Source: Lagopus muta (taxonomy: Eukaryota; Chordata; Aves; Galliformes; Phasianidae). Taken from it: 64,000 bases of DNA. The position numbers and the translations under genes were made by a program. The notes below the pieces were generated by a model, which was given only the letters and a program-made list of their open reading frames with translations, was not told the DNA's origin and did not search any database. The first letter of the stretch is position 1. The number at the start of each line of letters is the position of its first letter. Positions 35,147 to 47,633 of the stretch are shown here, piece after piece. The DNA lies in NCBI RefSeq assembly GCF_023343835.1, contig NC_064437.1:50356972-50420971 (forward strand), in the 5' to 3' direction.

Positions 35147-36790
35147 AACAAAATACTTCAAAAACAGCATTGTTATGTAGCACTCACTCTCTTCTGATCG
35201 TGCCTTTAAGCTTTTGTTGTCTTGGTACTGTGCAAGTCTTATCCAACATACGTATTTTTTAATTCAGTATTAAGTGTGTGGTTCTCTCCTTAAAGGCAAT
35301 ACATTCACTGCTTGCTTTGTCACAGAAAGTAATTTTCTTCATACTAAAAACTAACCTATTTCATAAAAGAAACTCGAAGAAAATTTCTAAGTTGTATGTT
35401 GTTTCAATTTTTTTTTCTTAATGGCACTTTAATTGTAATTACTTTATATCATGTGTATTCATCTGAGAAATAATATAAGTCATAAGCTAGTCCCAGTGAG
35501 GGTATGTTTTCCATTGACATAAATAGTAGAAAAGATATAACTTACAGCATGTAGCCATATTTTTTCAACAGCAAATAGGAATTTTAGTCTTTATAAACTG
35601 TATGCAGTTTTAATATTCTGGTTTCCCTCTCAGTTGAACAGGCTGTGTAAGAAGCATGTAAATAAGTGCCTGTGAACAGTTTTGATAGTCCCATTTACTG
35701 CTAAAAATATTTTTTATTAATAACAGGTTTTAGATGTTCTATATTTGGCTTTTACAAATCAATTGCATCGACTGTACAGAGAATGTTAAGAGGTACTTTA
35801 TTCACCATGAGGGAATCAAGGCCAAGCTACAGGTACTGAGCAACTTCTCCATTTCATTCTTTAAAACTGATGGCGACTAATCAGATCTACTCTAGTGTCA
35901 AGCAAAGATATTTAAAGTAAATTCCACATACACTGAAAAATTTCAGGAAAATAATGAAATCTGCAACACACAGAAAGCTGATACATAGTCTACTTGCCAA
36001 TCACTTTGTCAGGAACTTCTGTGAAAGTGTTAAGTGAGCTACGGCAAGAGTGCATACAGTAACAGAAGAATGTGGAAGATCTCTTTAGCCTGAAGGCCAG
36101 CATTTAAAGACAATTTGTTGTGGTTTTCACTTCACAGCTACCTTAAAACAGTTCTTGGTGCGAGTGTTCTGAATTAGTAAGTTAGGAGTTGGAGAAGATA
36201 CTGGTTCCAAAATGCAGGTGTAATTGTAAGTCTAGGTTTTATTCATTAAATTGAGAGAATTTATCAGTATGCAGTATAGAAACCTTCATAATATGAATAG
36301 CTACTGTGTATTCTATGGATCTTTCTTTCATTTGATCAAGGCCCAGATCTATCAAAATATTTAGGCATCCAATTTGCCAGTCTTCCCAGCTGACTTCTGC
36401 TGGAAGTTGGACGCTTAAATAGCTTGTAGTGTCTGTGCTCAATTATTTATTTGTAATAAGAGTACATTATTCTTCTACAATCAACAGTTTCACAAATTAA
36501 TCTTCCTAATTTGTAGTTTCAGAGCTGTTGTGCAGTTTCTTCAGCAGCTAAGCGTGAATTTTATTTTATTCTCTTTCCTAGAGAAGTTATGGATGATTTT
36601 ACAGTTTTATTGAAGGAGAGATAAATAGTATTTTATGATATTTGGCACTGTTTATTGTGCTTTACTTAAAATTGATATTAAAACTTTTATTGATTTCAGC
36701 CTGGGACAAAGCTAGGTTAGCACAGAGAATTTTAAAAGCAGCACTTCAAACTCATGCATTTTGCATTATTACTCTCAAATGGGGATTTAA

Positions 36791-36796
36791 AATAAA
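36791..36796 (+). promoter_or_regulatory. HECTD2: Candidate poly(A) signal AATAAA (proximal)
   Basis: Canonical hexamer in the 3' UTR; the downstream region is not notably GT-rich, so it is a weaker candidate. Confidence 0.35.
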
Positions 36797-36960
36797 TTTG
36801 AATTGACAGTATTTCACGTCAAGAAAAAAATGAAGCATTTGCTGCTGCACTGAATGATCAGGACAGAAATTTAAAATTGCTGGAAGCTGAACAAGAATAT
36901 ACAAACGCCCCCTCCCTTTCCCTTCTGTATAGAACTGGGCTTACAGAATGTTGGTTTGTG

Positions 36961-36966
36961 AATAAA
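36961..36966 (+). promoter_or_regulatory. HECTD2: Candidate poly(A) signal AATAAA (middle)
   Basis: Canonical hexamer followed within 20-30 bases by TTTGTCTGAAAATGTGG, a moderately GT-rich element. Confidence 0.4.
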
Positions 36967-37061
36967 TATCTATACAGTTTGTCTGAAAATGTGGCGAATT
37001 AGCCAAAATATTTTTTTATGGCTGAAGCCCACTTTTAATAACTATTTATCTATTATTGTTA

Positions 37062-37067
37062 AATAAA
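37062..37067 (+). promoter_or_regulatory. HECTD2: Likely main poly(A) signal AATAAA
   Basis: Canonical hexamer followed by a strongly GT-rich stretch from about 37090 (TTTGCCTTGGGTTTAG), the layout of an efficient cleavage site. No other canonical signal with such a downstream element follows closely. Confidence 0.6.
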
Positions 37068-37095
37068 AGCTTTATTTTATTTTCACTGAATTGCA

Positions 37096-38892
37096 CTTTG
37101 CCTTGGGTTTAGTTTTATTTATTAATGCTTTTTTGATTTTACTGTGTAATATTACCTCAGAATTCTAAAAAAGCTATTGTATTTGCATTGGTTTTTAAAT
37201 AAGATGGTCACTCAATAACATTTTATATATTTCCTGATGTTGATAAATTGTAAATTTTTGTATTTGTTAAATGAAAGCATTGCACTGTATTTATGAAACA
37301 AGCCTCTAATCATTTTAAAACTTCTCCTCAATGATTCTTTTTTTTGTTCTTTTGTTGTTTGCCTGTAATCCAGCAACTTTTTTTTTATTCTCCATCATTG
37401 TTTTGTAACATACAAAAGAAATCTGGTTTGTATAAACTTGTTCATTCCTAAGTATCTATTTTTATGTATTAAAATTGTGCAGTCATTAAATCAAATATTT
37501 CAATTCCTGGTCTTATTAGTTTCATTTCAGATTTCTAGAATGTATCATAATCAGATTGAAAGCATGATCTACATCTGTGCTTTTTTCTTTTTATCTTACT
37601 TCAGAAATGTTTAAATCAGGAAGAATAGGGAACAAGGACAGCGTGCTTTCCCATCACTGCAGGTCCCTATTGTAGGGCTGACATCTGACCAGATTTAAAC
37701 TTGCTACTTGTCTCCTTTGAGTTACCTACAGATGGCAGCAAAGAGGAGGATCAAAATCACTTAATGAGATGTCAGACTTTCTTCTTAACTAAGATTAGAC
37801 ATTGTAGATAAGAAATATATTCTTAAGAAAATCACTTTTTAAATGTAACTTCATATACGTTTGTCACTAGTCTTTTCAGATTAACAAAATCAGCAGGTAT
37901 AAATTAGTAAATGAAGATGGTAGAGAGAAAAGAAACTGCTTCTGTCCCAGCACTGGCTCTTGAAAATAAATTCTCCTTCCATGAAAAGTCTCTGCTGTGT
38001 GTACTGGGATAAATAAGAGACTTTTACAAAGCCTCAGCAAGAGCAGATAGCCTCAAGGCTGATATTTAGAAAGAGGTTAGAAAGCTTAGCTTGCTTTGTC
38101 TTATTCCAAATAGGTGTCAGACGGATGGTGCTACAGCTTAGAACCGTAATGGTATTTTTTTCTTCTGTAGTGGTGTGTGTTTGTTTTTTCCCTCTTTTTT
38201 GGCCAAAAATAATCAGGATCTTTCTCAGTAATTGTAATCAGAGGCGATACTGGCTGACTTGCTCCAAAAGCAAATCTTGTATTTCTTGTTGTTTTTCATA
38301 GATATATTTAATATTCTTTCAGAATCATCCCCTGAAAACACTGAAAGATCTCATGGCTCCCTTAAAGGTCACTTTCATGTCAGAAGGAGCAAGACTGTAA
38401 GAGCATTTGTTTTTCCTGCTAAGACACCCATATCCCTTCCAAGATGCTTGATCAATAGGAAAAAAAATAATTTTCCATTCTAGTTTGATTTTACTTTTTT
38501 TTCCTTCAGAATCAGTGATGATGTATATGCTGAAATTCTTTCTACTTCTACAGTTTCATAGCGTTCAGATCAATAACAATGGGAATGCTTGGACTTCTGC
38601 AGATGCCTCACTTGTATGTGTTAATAATGTTTGAATTCATATTCAGGTGCATTTTGTTGTTAAATTAATGAGGGAAAAATAGGCCCTTGGAGATGTGCAT
38701 GTTTCAAGTTTTTAATTAAATTCTGATTAGGATCTTTAAGCCCAAATGGCTTTATTTGAAACATCACAAGGGAACAGGAGCAGCAAAGGGTTATTGTAGT
38801 GTGATTATTTTTTTTTTCCTGGAGTAGTTGCATTCATAACTGTACAATAAATATTTGGTTCAAAAGTAATTTGTTCTACAAACTAGACTTGA
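37096..38892. other. Intergenic, no recognised feature
   Basis: AT-rich DNA downstream of HECTD2. It may include extended 3' UTR (an ATTAAA variant lies near 37477). I see no coding exon or named repeat. Confidence 0.5.
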
Positions 38893-39420
38893 GGGCTGCT
38901 CTGAAAGTAATTCCTCCTAGATTATTATGTTGTCCCGTGATGTCAGAGGTGTATGTTGGTGAGATGAACCTCTCTGACACTGTTCCATTCCATGTTGTTG
39001 CCATGTGACAGATGACAGCAGAGAGGCAATCCGACACAATGGCAGATGACATGGAAGCATATGTGAAACAAAGATGTGTTACTGAATTCCTCCATGCAGA
39101 AAAAATGGCACTCATTGATGCTTGCTGAATATGGAGCCTAAACTGTGGATGTGAGTACAGTGAGGCAGTGGGTGATATGTTTCAGCAGTGGTGACAGAGA
39201 CAGTGGGTCACCTCCACTGGTGCAAATGTTCATGGGTGCAGCATGCAGCTCTGGCTCATCACTGGCAAAAATGCAGAACTAATGGTGGTGACTGTGTTGA
39301 AAAAGAGTCCTTTGTAGCTGGGAATTTGCTCTATCTAAATGGTGTTATTGTGGTCTTTGTATCTATCTGCTGTAGCTTCTACGGAAAAAAATATGAGTCA
39401 TTATTTTTGGAACAGCTTAC
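38893..39420 (+). mobile_element. Mariner-type DNA transposon relic (Galluhop-like), non-autonomous
   Basis: Begins GGGCTGCTCTGAAAGTAATT and ends with an imperfect inverted copy (about 14 of 22 positions match). The internal sequence, for example GAATTCCTCCATGCAGAAAA and AGTGGGTCACCTCC, matches the chicken mariner family as I remember it. At about 530 bp it is far shorter than a full mariner (about 1.3 kb), carries stops, and has lost the transposase DDD catalytic core. A TA target duplication is not clear. Open frames at 38876-39115 and 39188-39424 are shadows of it. Confidence 0.85.
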
Positions 39421-39956
39421 ATAGGAAAGAACTTTGAAATCAAGGAAGATGGAGAGATTGTGTGTCTGAAGAGATGGTGGGGTGGTTGTCCAGTAAATCT
39501 GGAAGGGTGGGAGAAATTCATGCAAAAAACAACTGATTATGGGATGTAAACACTACCTCTGCAAATTAGAGATTCTTACATAAGAAAGCAAGCACAGAGT
39601 CTCAGACTCCCCTAGGATTCTCACAAGAGGAAATAGAAATAGTTGGGTGAAGCCAGTTATCTTCCAATTTTAAATGAGCAGTGACCCTCTCTTCCTTCTA
39701 AATGATCTGTATTTCTATCAAGCCATCATAAAACTAAGAATACATTTCACTTTTTTGCTTTTTCAATATGCTGTTTAGCATGTTAAATTTCAGACAGGTT
39801 AGTTTATCTCTTAATGCTGCTGGGATTTTTCCTAGAAAGTCATTTCACACATTTTGAGGCTTGTTTCTTTGTAGCCATTTACTGGCTTTGAGAGAACTGC
39901 AGAGGAATTCTATGGTCTATAATATTTTACCTCTATTAAGAGTAGGGTAGCTGGCA

Positions 39957-39986
39957 AAAAAAAAAAAAAAAAAGGAAAAAAAAAAA
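39957..39986. repeat. A-rich homopolymer run
   Basis: About 17 A, then GG, then about 11 A. Likely polymorphic. Confidence 0.9.
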
Positions 39987-42900
39987 GTGACTTTGAAATA
40001 AATAACAAAGTAAAAGCCAGAAGAGGGAGGGAGGGCTTTTCTGTGTGTGCAAATGCACAGTGCTTTACAGAACTGTCTGCTTACACTGACATCAGTGCAA
40101 TGTTCTGCCTCACTGTTACCTCAGAACTCTAACTTGTGTGGTAATTGTTTTGCAGTGGAAGAAAAGCTTTCCCAAGCATTGGAAGCATTTGATATTCATG
40201 CAAACTGAAGCTTTTAAGGTAATAATGTTAGTTTGAGTGTGTCGCTATTGAAAAACCTAATTGCATTTTGGTTTGGGTGGTTTTGTTTCAGGACTCAGAA
40301 TCTGTTCAGTAGCGTATCTCTGTGTATTGATTTGAATGCATTAAGCTGTTATCTCAAATCAAGCATTCTAGGAGGTGAAAATTCTGCTTAGAGTGGCGTG
40401 TGCTACTGGAGATTACTGTAAATCTGTGGAAAGGATTCCACGTTAATAATTACTTTGGTCCAGTAGTTGCCAGATAGGGGCTGCAGTCTCCCAGGGTATT
40501 ATGATAAAGCTGTGTTTGAATTTCTGAGAGGCTGTTTGCTTTTGTTCTGTTGATCATCTCATAACCTGTGCTCACCTGATTTCCATTGGCAATGGCCTTC
40601 ATATACCTACAGAGTTTTAAAAGGTATTTCTTACTCTGAAATATTCAATATTGGTCAACATCTCAGGCACAGGACCAAAATCTGAATAAAATGGGTTTAG
40701 AAGACAAGGCTTTATTTTCCTGTGCTGCTTTTAAAAGTTAAACATCATCCTGTGATCAAAGCTGTTGGACAGCATCAACTCAGCTTTAAGTGGTGTATCC
40801 TCTTCCTCATTCTGTGGATTTGGCATTGGCAATGGCAGTAACCAATTATGAAGGATGCCATAGGAGTAATGTTTTAAATTAACCTGATATTATTGGATTT
40901 TTCTGAGCTTTCTTGATTTTTCCTTCACCGCGCACTAGCTGTATTTGGGGGTTCATTTCATTTGTAGGAATACTTCGTATACACTGTGTTTATGAATCTG
41001 ACTCTGTAATTGTGTCATTTTTCATACCACACTTCTTTCAAAAGAAGAAATTGACTTAATGTTTTTCCCTTCCCCATCTCCGATGCACCAACTGGTGCAT
41101 CAGATCTATTTCTTACAGTGCAAAGGTATTCTTAATTTATCTTTTCTCTCAATTTATTTACTGCTGACTTTATTAGCAGAGATTATTAATTATATGCCAG
41201 AAGCACAGATTCTATACTTAATCATGCGCTCAGCAGAAATTTTCCTACCTGTAGGTGTACCATGAAGAAGAAATTACTACTTTCATACAGCAGAACCAAT
41301 CCCTGGCTAATCCCTCCTGTCATCACTTAGAGCAACAACCCATGTTCTTTTCACACTGCTGCTGCGGTTGCTGTCTTCAAGATCTACTGTCTTTCATAAT
41401 GCAACAAAGATGTAATTGTAGAATGATAAAGAAATTGAACCTTTCACTTTGAATTTCCCTACAGAATCAATCCCTTTAGGCTATTCGTGACATATTCAGA
41501 TTTTCTCTCCTTTTTTTTTTTTTGTCTAGAACTCAGGTTTCACTTGGTACTTTTTATGACATAGGGTAATTTAACAGACTTTTTAGAACAGAGTTTTCAT
41601 TTGTGTACATGAGTTACGTGGCTGTTCTCCTGTCAGTCCTTATCCTCACTACCTACAATGTCAAGCCTCTATTTGCAGTATGTCTTCATAATTCAGAGTG
41701 ATTCTCATATTAATGAGGAACACTCAGTCTTGTAAATGTTTTTGCCTTGTTTTAGAAGGTTGTTTTTATTTATTATTTTTTGTTTTTATTAAAGAAGAAT
41801 GGATCAGGGAATTTGAAGGAATGAGTAGGGCACTGTTCTTCACCTCTTGTTTCTGAGATCTGTTTAAGAAAAATTCGCACGGGGGTAAATCTTTGAGTTC
41901 CAGACCAGTCGTTAAGTCATTATTATTTAACCTCTCCTTACTATTTTTGTGATTATCTTATTAATTGAATTACTTGCAGATGTTTGCTTGTTTTCCTGTT
42001 CATCTTCTCAAATCCCATGCTTACCTATCATCTTTTGGTAATGGGTTTCACGTGCTTTTGGATTTTCAGAATCCAGATTAAAATATGTTAACAATAGTTT
42101 AACAATATGCCTCAAGTCTGTCTAAATTGATATTTTTTTTTAAACTGAGGCTGATTTGAGTGTGGCTTGGTGTTTGTTCAGCCATGGCACAGCCTGCTGC
42201 CATACCAGACACTACTAAGGCTGCCATGAGAGCTGGCAGTATGCTTTACTCAGCAGCACTATGCCAGGGCTGAATTGAGCTGGCTGCCAATCTCAAGAGG
42301 CTGCAGCTCTTCCCTTGTGCTTTCCAAGTGCTTCTTAGATTTTTGCTCTGGAATCACTGGCACTTACATCAGCCAGACGGTGAAGGTTATATACCAGCTG
42401 CAGTGCTCTGAATGTGGTGCCTCTGTATTGTGTTTGATTTCCTGTCCTTGTTTAATAAGGTCTGCTAGAAATTGGTAAGTGGAAGTGAACAAAAAGCATA
42501 GAATGCACATTTATTACCAAAGCGATGGTGGTAGTTGGTCAACTGTGAGTCATTTTTTCCCTCCTATTATCTTCCTTTTATAGGTTTCACTTGTTCATGG
42601 TCTTTAGTGTATGAACATGTTGATATCCCACAAACGCTGCCTTAGAGCTTTTTGTCAATAGTAGCTAGCAGAGATTTTTTCCCATAGCTTATCAAACCTA
42701 AAAGTAGTGCTATGAAAGTACTGGAGAAGTATTACTTAGATCAGAGCTTCGTTACAATTATTGAATATTACTTGAGCAAAGCATACAAATAAAGATATCT
42801 CGTATTATCATCTGCTGATACATGCTGGGCATCGTATAGAATGTCCATTACACCTAGTAACACTGAGGAACAGGCTTTCTTTTCTCCATCTACTGCCTTT

Positions 42901-42990
42901 TCGAATAGGTGGCTTGTGAAGAAAACAAAAATATATGTTGGCAACTTGAATGCAATGAAAAAAAAGTTTATTTCATTTTGGTGTGGGTAG

Positions 42991-43047
42991 GTTTTTGTTG
43001 TTGTTGTTGTTGTTGTTGTTGTTTTTTGTGGTGTGTGTGTGTGTGTA
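42991..43047. repeat. Compound (GTT)n-(GT)n microsatellite
   Basis: About nine GTT units at 42997-43023 followed by a T run and about eight GT units at 43031-43046. It explains the poly-Thr and poly-Leu open frames on the two strands. Confidence 0.95.
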
Positions 43048-46000
43048 TTGGGTTTATTTGGGCTGGTTGATTTATTTGTTGGCCATGTTCCCAAGCGTGG
43101 AATGGCTTTGGCTGAAGCAAATTAGAAAACAAGAACTAAAGGACAATGTTCTAGTTTGTAACCAGCCCTTACCTTCAATATTAGATCTAGCCAGCAGCTT
43201 AATGCTTATTTCACTCACAACTTAGTTTTACAGCAAATTTTTTTTTTTTTTTTGCAAGATATATGAATGTACTTCAGAAAATACATTTGATAAAGAGATT
43301 ATCCATAAATTTTATCTGTGTTTTGCATACTTACAGCTATTCAAAACTTTGCCAGTTCTCCCTGATACCTTCAGAATCTACCGGAGATTGTCAAGACGTG
43401 TTACAAAGTTCCTGATAGAATGGTTGATTTCAACTAATAATATCCTTCCACAGCATGATTTGCAAAGAGAGTAGTGCCATGCCTGTCCATTCAACACTCA
43501 AGTGGCTGTGGCATTTGCTAGTGAAATGCCATTCAGGTTTCCTGAGGGCAGAGCTTGAATTGTCCATGGACCATGAGCTCTAAAGTCTAGGTTTTGCATT
43601 GGGCAGAGGAAGCCTGGGCCTCGCACATTGGAGGTGAGAAAAATAAAGCAGTCAAAGCCAGCTCTGATCCTGTTATGAATCCTCACTGTTATGAATGGTG
43701 TTTGAGGTTTAGCTCTTAATTTTGCTGTGGGTTAAAGGTATTCAAATGGAACACAAGCTTTCTTTCTGCTTCAGAGTGAGTCAGAGCCTTCTCTCCCCTC
43801 ACCTCAGGGAAATAAAGCAATATATGCTGCACTTTTAGCTGGATTTGATCTCTATCTTTGTTTTATAAAAATTGTCTAATTGGCTACACCAAAATACCCT
43901 GCTAAGGGGTCCTGCCTGAAGCCTTCTCCTTTGCTTGCAAGAGAGGTGTAACCTAAGCAGAGGGCAGGAGGAGTCTGGAAATGGGAAATCATTAAGCAAA
44001 TTGTGATAACTCTAATTACTAAAGTACCATTATTGTTCATGTCTCGGTGTGAAATCCTATTGAGCAATGTGAAAAAATAAGAAAAACAATAAGCCAGAAA
44101 GTTATTGCTGGCTGAAAATACACAGAATGCTGTAAAAGTCACTGTGGTAAATTGTTCCAGATATTACTTAGCACCAATTTCTTTTTTATTACTGGACTCA
44201 GAAAATGACATGTGTTTTGTTGTACTGTCAATGCAATATTCTTCCAGCTGTGTTTAGCTGCTAACATAGCATTCTAAACCCCAGACAAGGGCTCGTCTGG
44301 ACTCTGAACCATTAAAGAGATTATTTTCTACAGGGAAACTGTCTTCTCTCTGGGGAGGTCAGGGGCTGAACCACAATCTGGACAGAACAAGATGAGAGCT
44401 TTCAATATCCCAGACACAACTGCCTTTCCCATCAGGTGTGGTTTATTTCTTGATGCCCATTTTATTTGCAAATGATTTTTTGTGTGAGAACAAGAGACTT
44501 TATCACCAATAATTTACTGCTGCTTTTCAGTATTTCGATCAGCATCCCATCCATTGGGTAGCAATTTTGTGTGAAGAGGTGCAATTTAGGGCATTCAAAA
44601 ATTTCTGCTTCTATAACATACGGAGAGATTTATAAATGTAACTTTTTTAGTGGGTGCTTGCAAAAGCTGCACAAACCAGTTGGTGCTTATGAATGTTTTT
44701 TGGGACGTTTCTTCTGAAAAACCCTGTTCTGGATTGCTTCTAATTACAGAAAGAAGCTTAATTCTCTGTGGTATGTATTTATTGCTTGTTAGGAGAAAAA
44801 TCTTTGTCCTTCAAGTGCTAGAGGAGGGCATGCCTATGGAATTCTGGAATTATTTTCATCACAAGAACAGAGAATTTTGCTTGAAATCATATGCAATATA
44901 AAAGCCAAACTGAATTTCCTGACTCATGGTTCACTGTTCTAATTATTAACTGCTTTTCTCATGCATATAAATGAAATAGAGACGGCTTAGAAAAGTACTG
45001 GGTTGGAAGGAAAGAAAAAACATTTGGAATTTTTGTGAAATGTAGTATTTTTAACATGTTTCGTTAGCTGAAAGTAATCCACTTTGATTATAAAGCAGCT
45101 CTGCAGAGATAGATGTTGAGAACACTCTGTTGCCTGCATTTTGAAGCATAGAGTCCTTATTAAAGCCACAGAGAAACTGCCATTCATTGCAGCAGCCTCT
45201 GGATGAGTCCCATATTTGCCAACTTGTAAAAATGCTGTCAATATGGAATTTAAGTTTTGACTGCAGAAATTTCATTTTGACAACTCGATTGGCAAAGTCT
45301 TTAATACAACTGTCTATGCACTTGCTGATTTACAAAATGTGTTCCCCAAACTCAACAATTTGATCATTTGTTACTTATTTATGAAAATCCTAACTTTTTG
45401 TATACAACTGTAGTCTGAATAGTGAGAAGGTGTTTTCAAGGCTGTGATTCCCAGTATTTTTCCCTGTATCTAACTTGAATGTTTTGCAAGCATTATACCC
45501 AAAGCTGGGAGCATGCCAGAAACACAAAAAGCAATTTTGACTGAATATTCCTAAATTGTTTTGTTAGTAAGTTACTTCTTAGAATACCCTTAAAGCACAA
45601 GAAGAGAGTTCAAATTGAGGAGCTGTTTGTTTTCTGATGCCAGAAGATAAATAGTGTTCTGTAGGTTTTTCCCCTTGCCTTTATATATTATTTGTATTAT
45701 GTTTGTTTTTTTGTCAAGGGACCTCTTGTTCCTTAATGAAATGATTTTGTAAACAGAAGTAAAATAGATTGAAATGCTCTTGTAACTCTCCCGTCTGAGG
45801 GGAGAGAGAATAGCTTCAGGTACACAGTGGCTCTGAATTCAGCAAGGAGAAAAATAATCAAAACAGGAATAAAAAAAACTATGAGCAACTGTGTGTCCAT
45901 TTCCCCTGGTATTTTTACAACATGTACTTATTTAATCTGTGCTATCCATTAATAATTAATTGTCCCATTACATCGCTGCTATAGTTCTATGTTTGGAATC

Positions 46001-46385
46001 CGTTGTGCCTAATCACTTTCTGATTCTGCTAGTTCCTGGTGAGATTCTCCCTGAGCTGATTTCATCCATTTATAACACTTTCCATCACTGTCTTCTGTGT
46101 AATTATTCTGACAATGAAGCTGCTGCAGATTGTAGAAGCCTACCCTGGAGGCAAAAACTTGCATAGGAATACCATCTTCCAAAAATATTGACTGCCTCTG
46201 AATCTTTAAAGTTTTTTTTTGCTTTGTTTTGTTTGTTGTTGTTGTTTTAACAGACAGACTTGATTAATGAAATAAGTCAGTGTCTCTGCAGTTTCTGCAG
46301 ATACGTGTTTGCACTGGGATCTCAGTGTAACAGCTAATCACCTGTAGCTTCATCAAGATCATGTTTTGTGAATACTTCTAATATT

Positions 46386-46403
46386 TAAAAAAAAAAAAAA
46401 AAA
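46386..46403. repeat. Poly(A) run
   Basis: Eighteen or so consecutive A in intergenic DNA, with no CR1 or gene nearby. Confidence 0.85.
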
Positions 46404-47576
46404 GACTTTTCCACTCTAGGGTTGTTGGTTGGTTTGGATTTGTTCCAGAATGGTTACTTTGTTGTCCACTGATCACTTTGTCACTCCCTCTGGCTCTATT
46501 TATTTATTTTACACAGGAGAGAAGGTGTTTGCCAGTTGTCCTCTAGACTTAATGAAGAATGTTGATGCTGTCCAAGCCAAGAACTGGTGTTCTTCAGTTG
46601 ACATGTAGTTCATTTGCGGAGCTTGCTCAGGTCACGTACTTTGTCAGCACCAATAAAGATGATTCACAGCACTTGCAGCTATTTAAACAAGCAGAGCCGT
46701 CCTCCCTCCCAAAGGTTCACACTAGGTAAGAATCTGTTCTATGCCTTTATCTTCACTTTAATTTCTCATGGCATAAGTCTTATCTTGTAAATTCCTTGAG
46801 CACTGTTGAATGTCTTCTATTATCTAAGACCAAATCACCACCTAATTATTTCACCTCTGAATTGCAATTCATGAATTTTTGGAGCCCTGTAGAAATTTTT
46901 CTTAACTCTGAGATTTTGTGTGTGGACAGACACCAGACTGCTGATAAAATGTCCCCAGAGTGCACTTGCACCCCATACAGATGGATTTATGCCCTGTGCC
47001 CACCACAGGTGGCCAGGTCCATCACAAGGGCTTTCTCCCAGCAGATGGCCATGCCTCCAGTGCACCACCCCACGAATCACTCCTTTGGCAGCTCTGCCAC
47101 AACCCTCAGCACCTTCCCTTCATGTTTTGACCAGGCCGGAGCTGGCTCATACTCTGGGTGGGATTGGCAACTGGAAGAAGAACCTCCTGTGCTGGGCATG
47201 TCAGCCTGCCCTTGAGGCTGGATGACTCTAGAGCAGTGGGCCAGGGCTGCTTGGCAGTCACACAGTGTGCTGCAAGTCAAAGGGCTATTTTGGACTTCAC
47301 TTGAATGTGTTTCCAGGGATAATATTCCCACTGTCATGGCTTATTGCAGAAGTTTATCTTAAAGGCTTGTGTGGCAGCCTACAGATATGGAAAATTAAGT
47401 GAAACAAGCCAGTTTTTAGGTTCTTTTTTCTTAAAATATCTAGCTCTGTGAATTTAGACTTGTGTTAGGCCTGACTGACAGTGACAGCCCTGAGCATCCC
47501 ATGTGAAAAGCACACTTCTCCAAGGCCACTCAGCAGCATTCACATCTTGTTCTTGCAGGCACTGGGCTTTGTAATC

Positions 47577-47633
47577 CCACAGAATCATGGAAGCTCAAAA
47601 AGACAACTAAGATCATCAGATCCAAGCATCAGG
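47577..47633 (-). mobile_element. Short CR1 LINE 3'-end remnant
   Basis: About 57 bases resembling the CR1 3' UTR read in reverse (CCACAGAATCATGGAAGCTC, AAAAAGACAACTAAGATCAT). Too short for family assignment. Confidence 0.65.

Larger units (their letters stand above)
35147..37095 (+). other. HECTD2: HECTD2 3' UTR (about 1.95 kb, end inferred)
   Basis: AT-rich sequence with several AUUUA-type motifs after the stop codon and no coding frame of note. The end is set about 25 bases after the best poly(A) signal at 37062-37067; shorter forms ending near 36815 or 36985 are possible. Evidence is signal-based only. Confidence 0.6.
39421..47576. other. Intergenic, 8.2 kb, only simple repeats recognised
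   Basis: No coding exon recognised on either strand. Contains an interrupted A-rich run (39957-39986), a GTT/GT microsatellite (42991-43047), a T run near 43240-43253, an A18 run near 46387-46403, and a GC-richer patch at about 46930-47240. Open frames up to 139 codons (46796-47215) show no domain or splice context. Confidence 0.5.

Noticed and set aside
44281-44300. Short hairpin CCAGAC/GTCTGG
   Set aside because: Six-base arms with an 8-base loop are expected by chance in a window of this size.
46796-47215. 139-codon + strand frame as a gene
   Set aside because: No recognisable domain or splice sites; long frames occur by chance in GC-richer patches.
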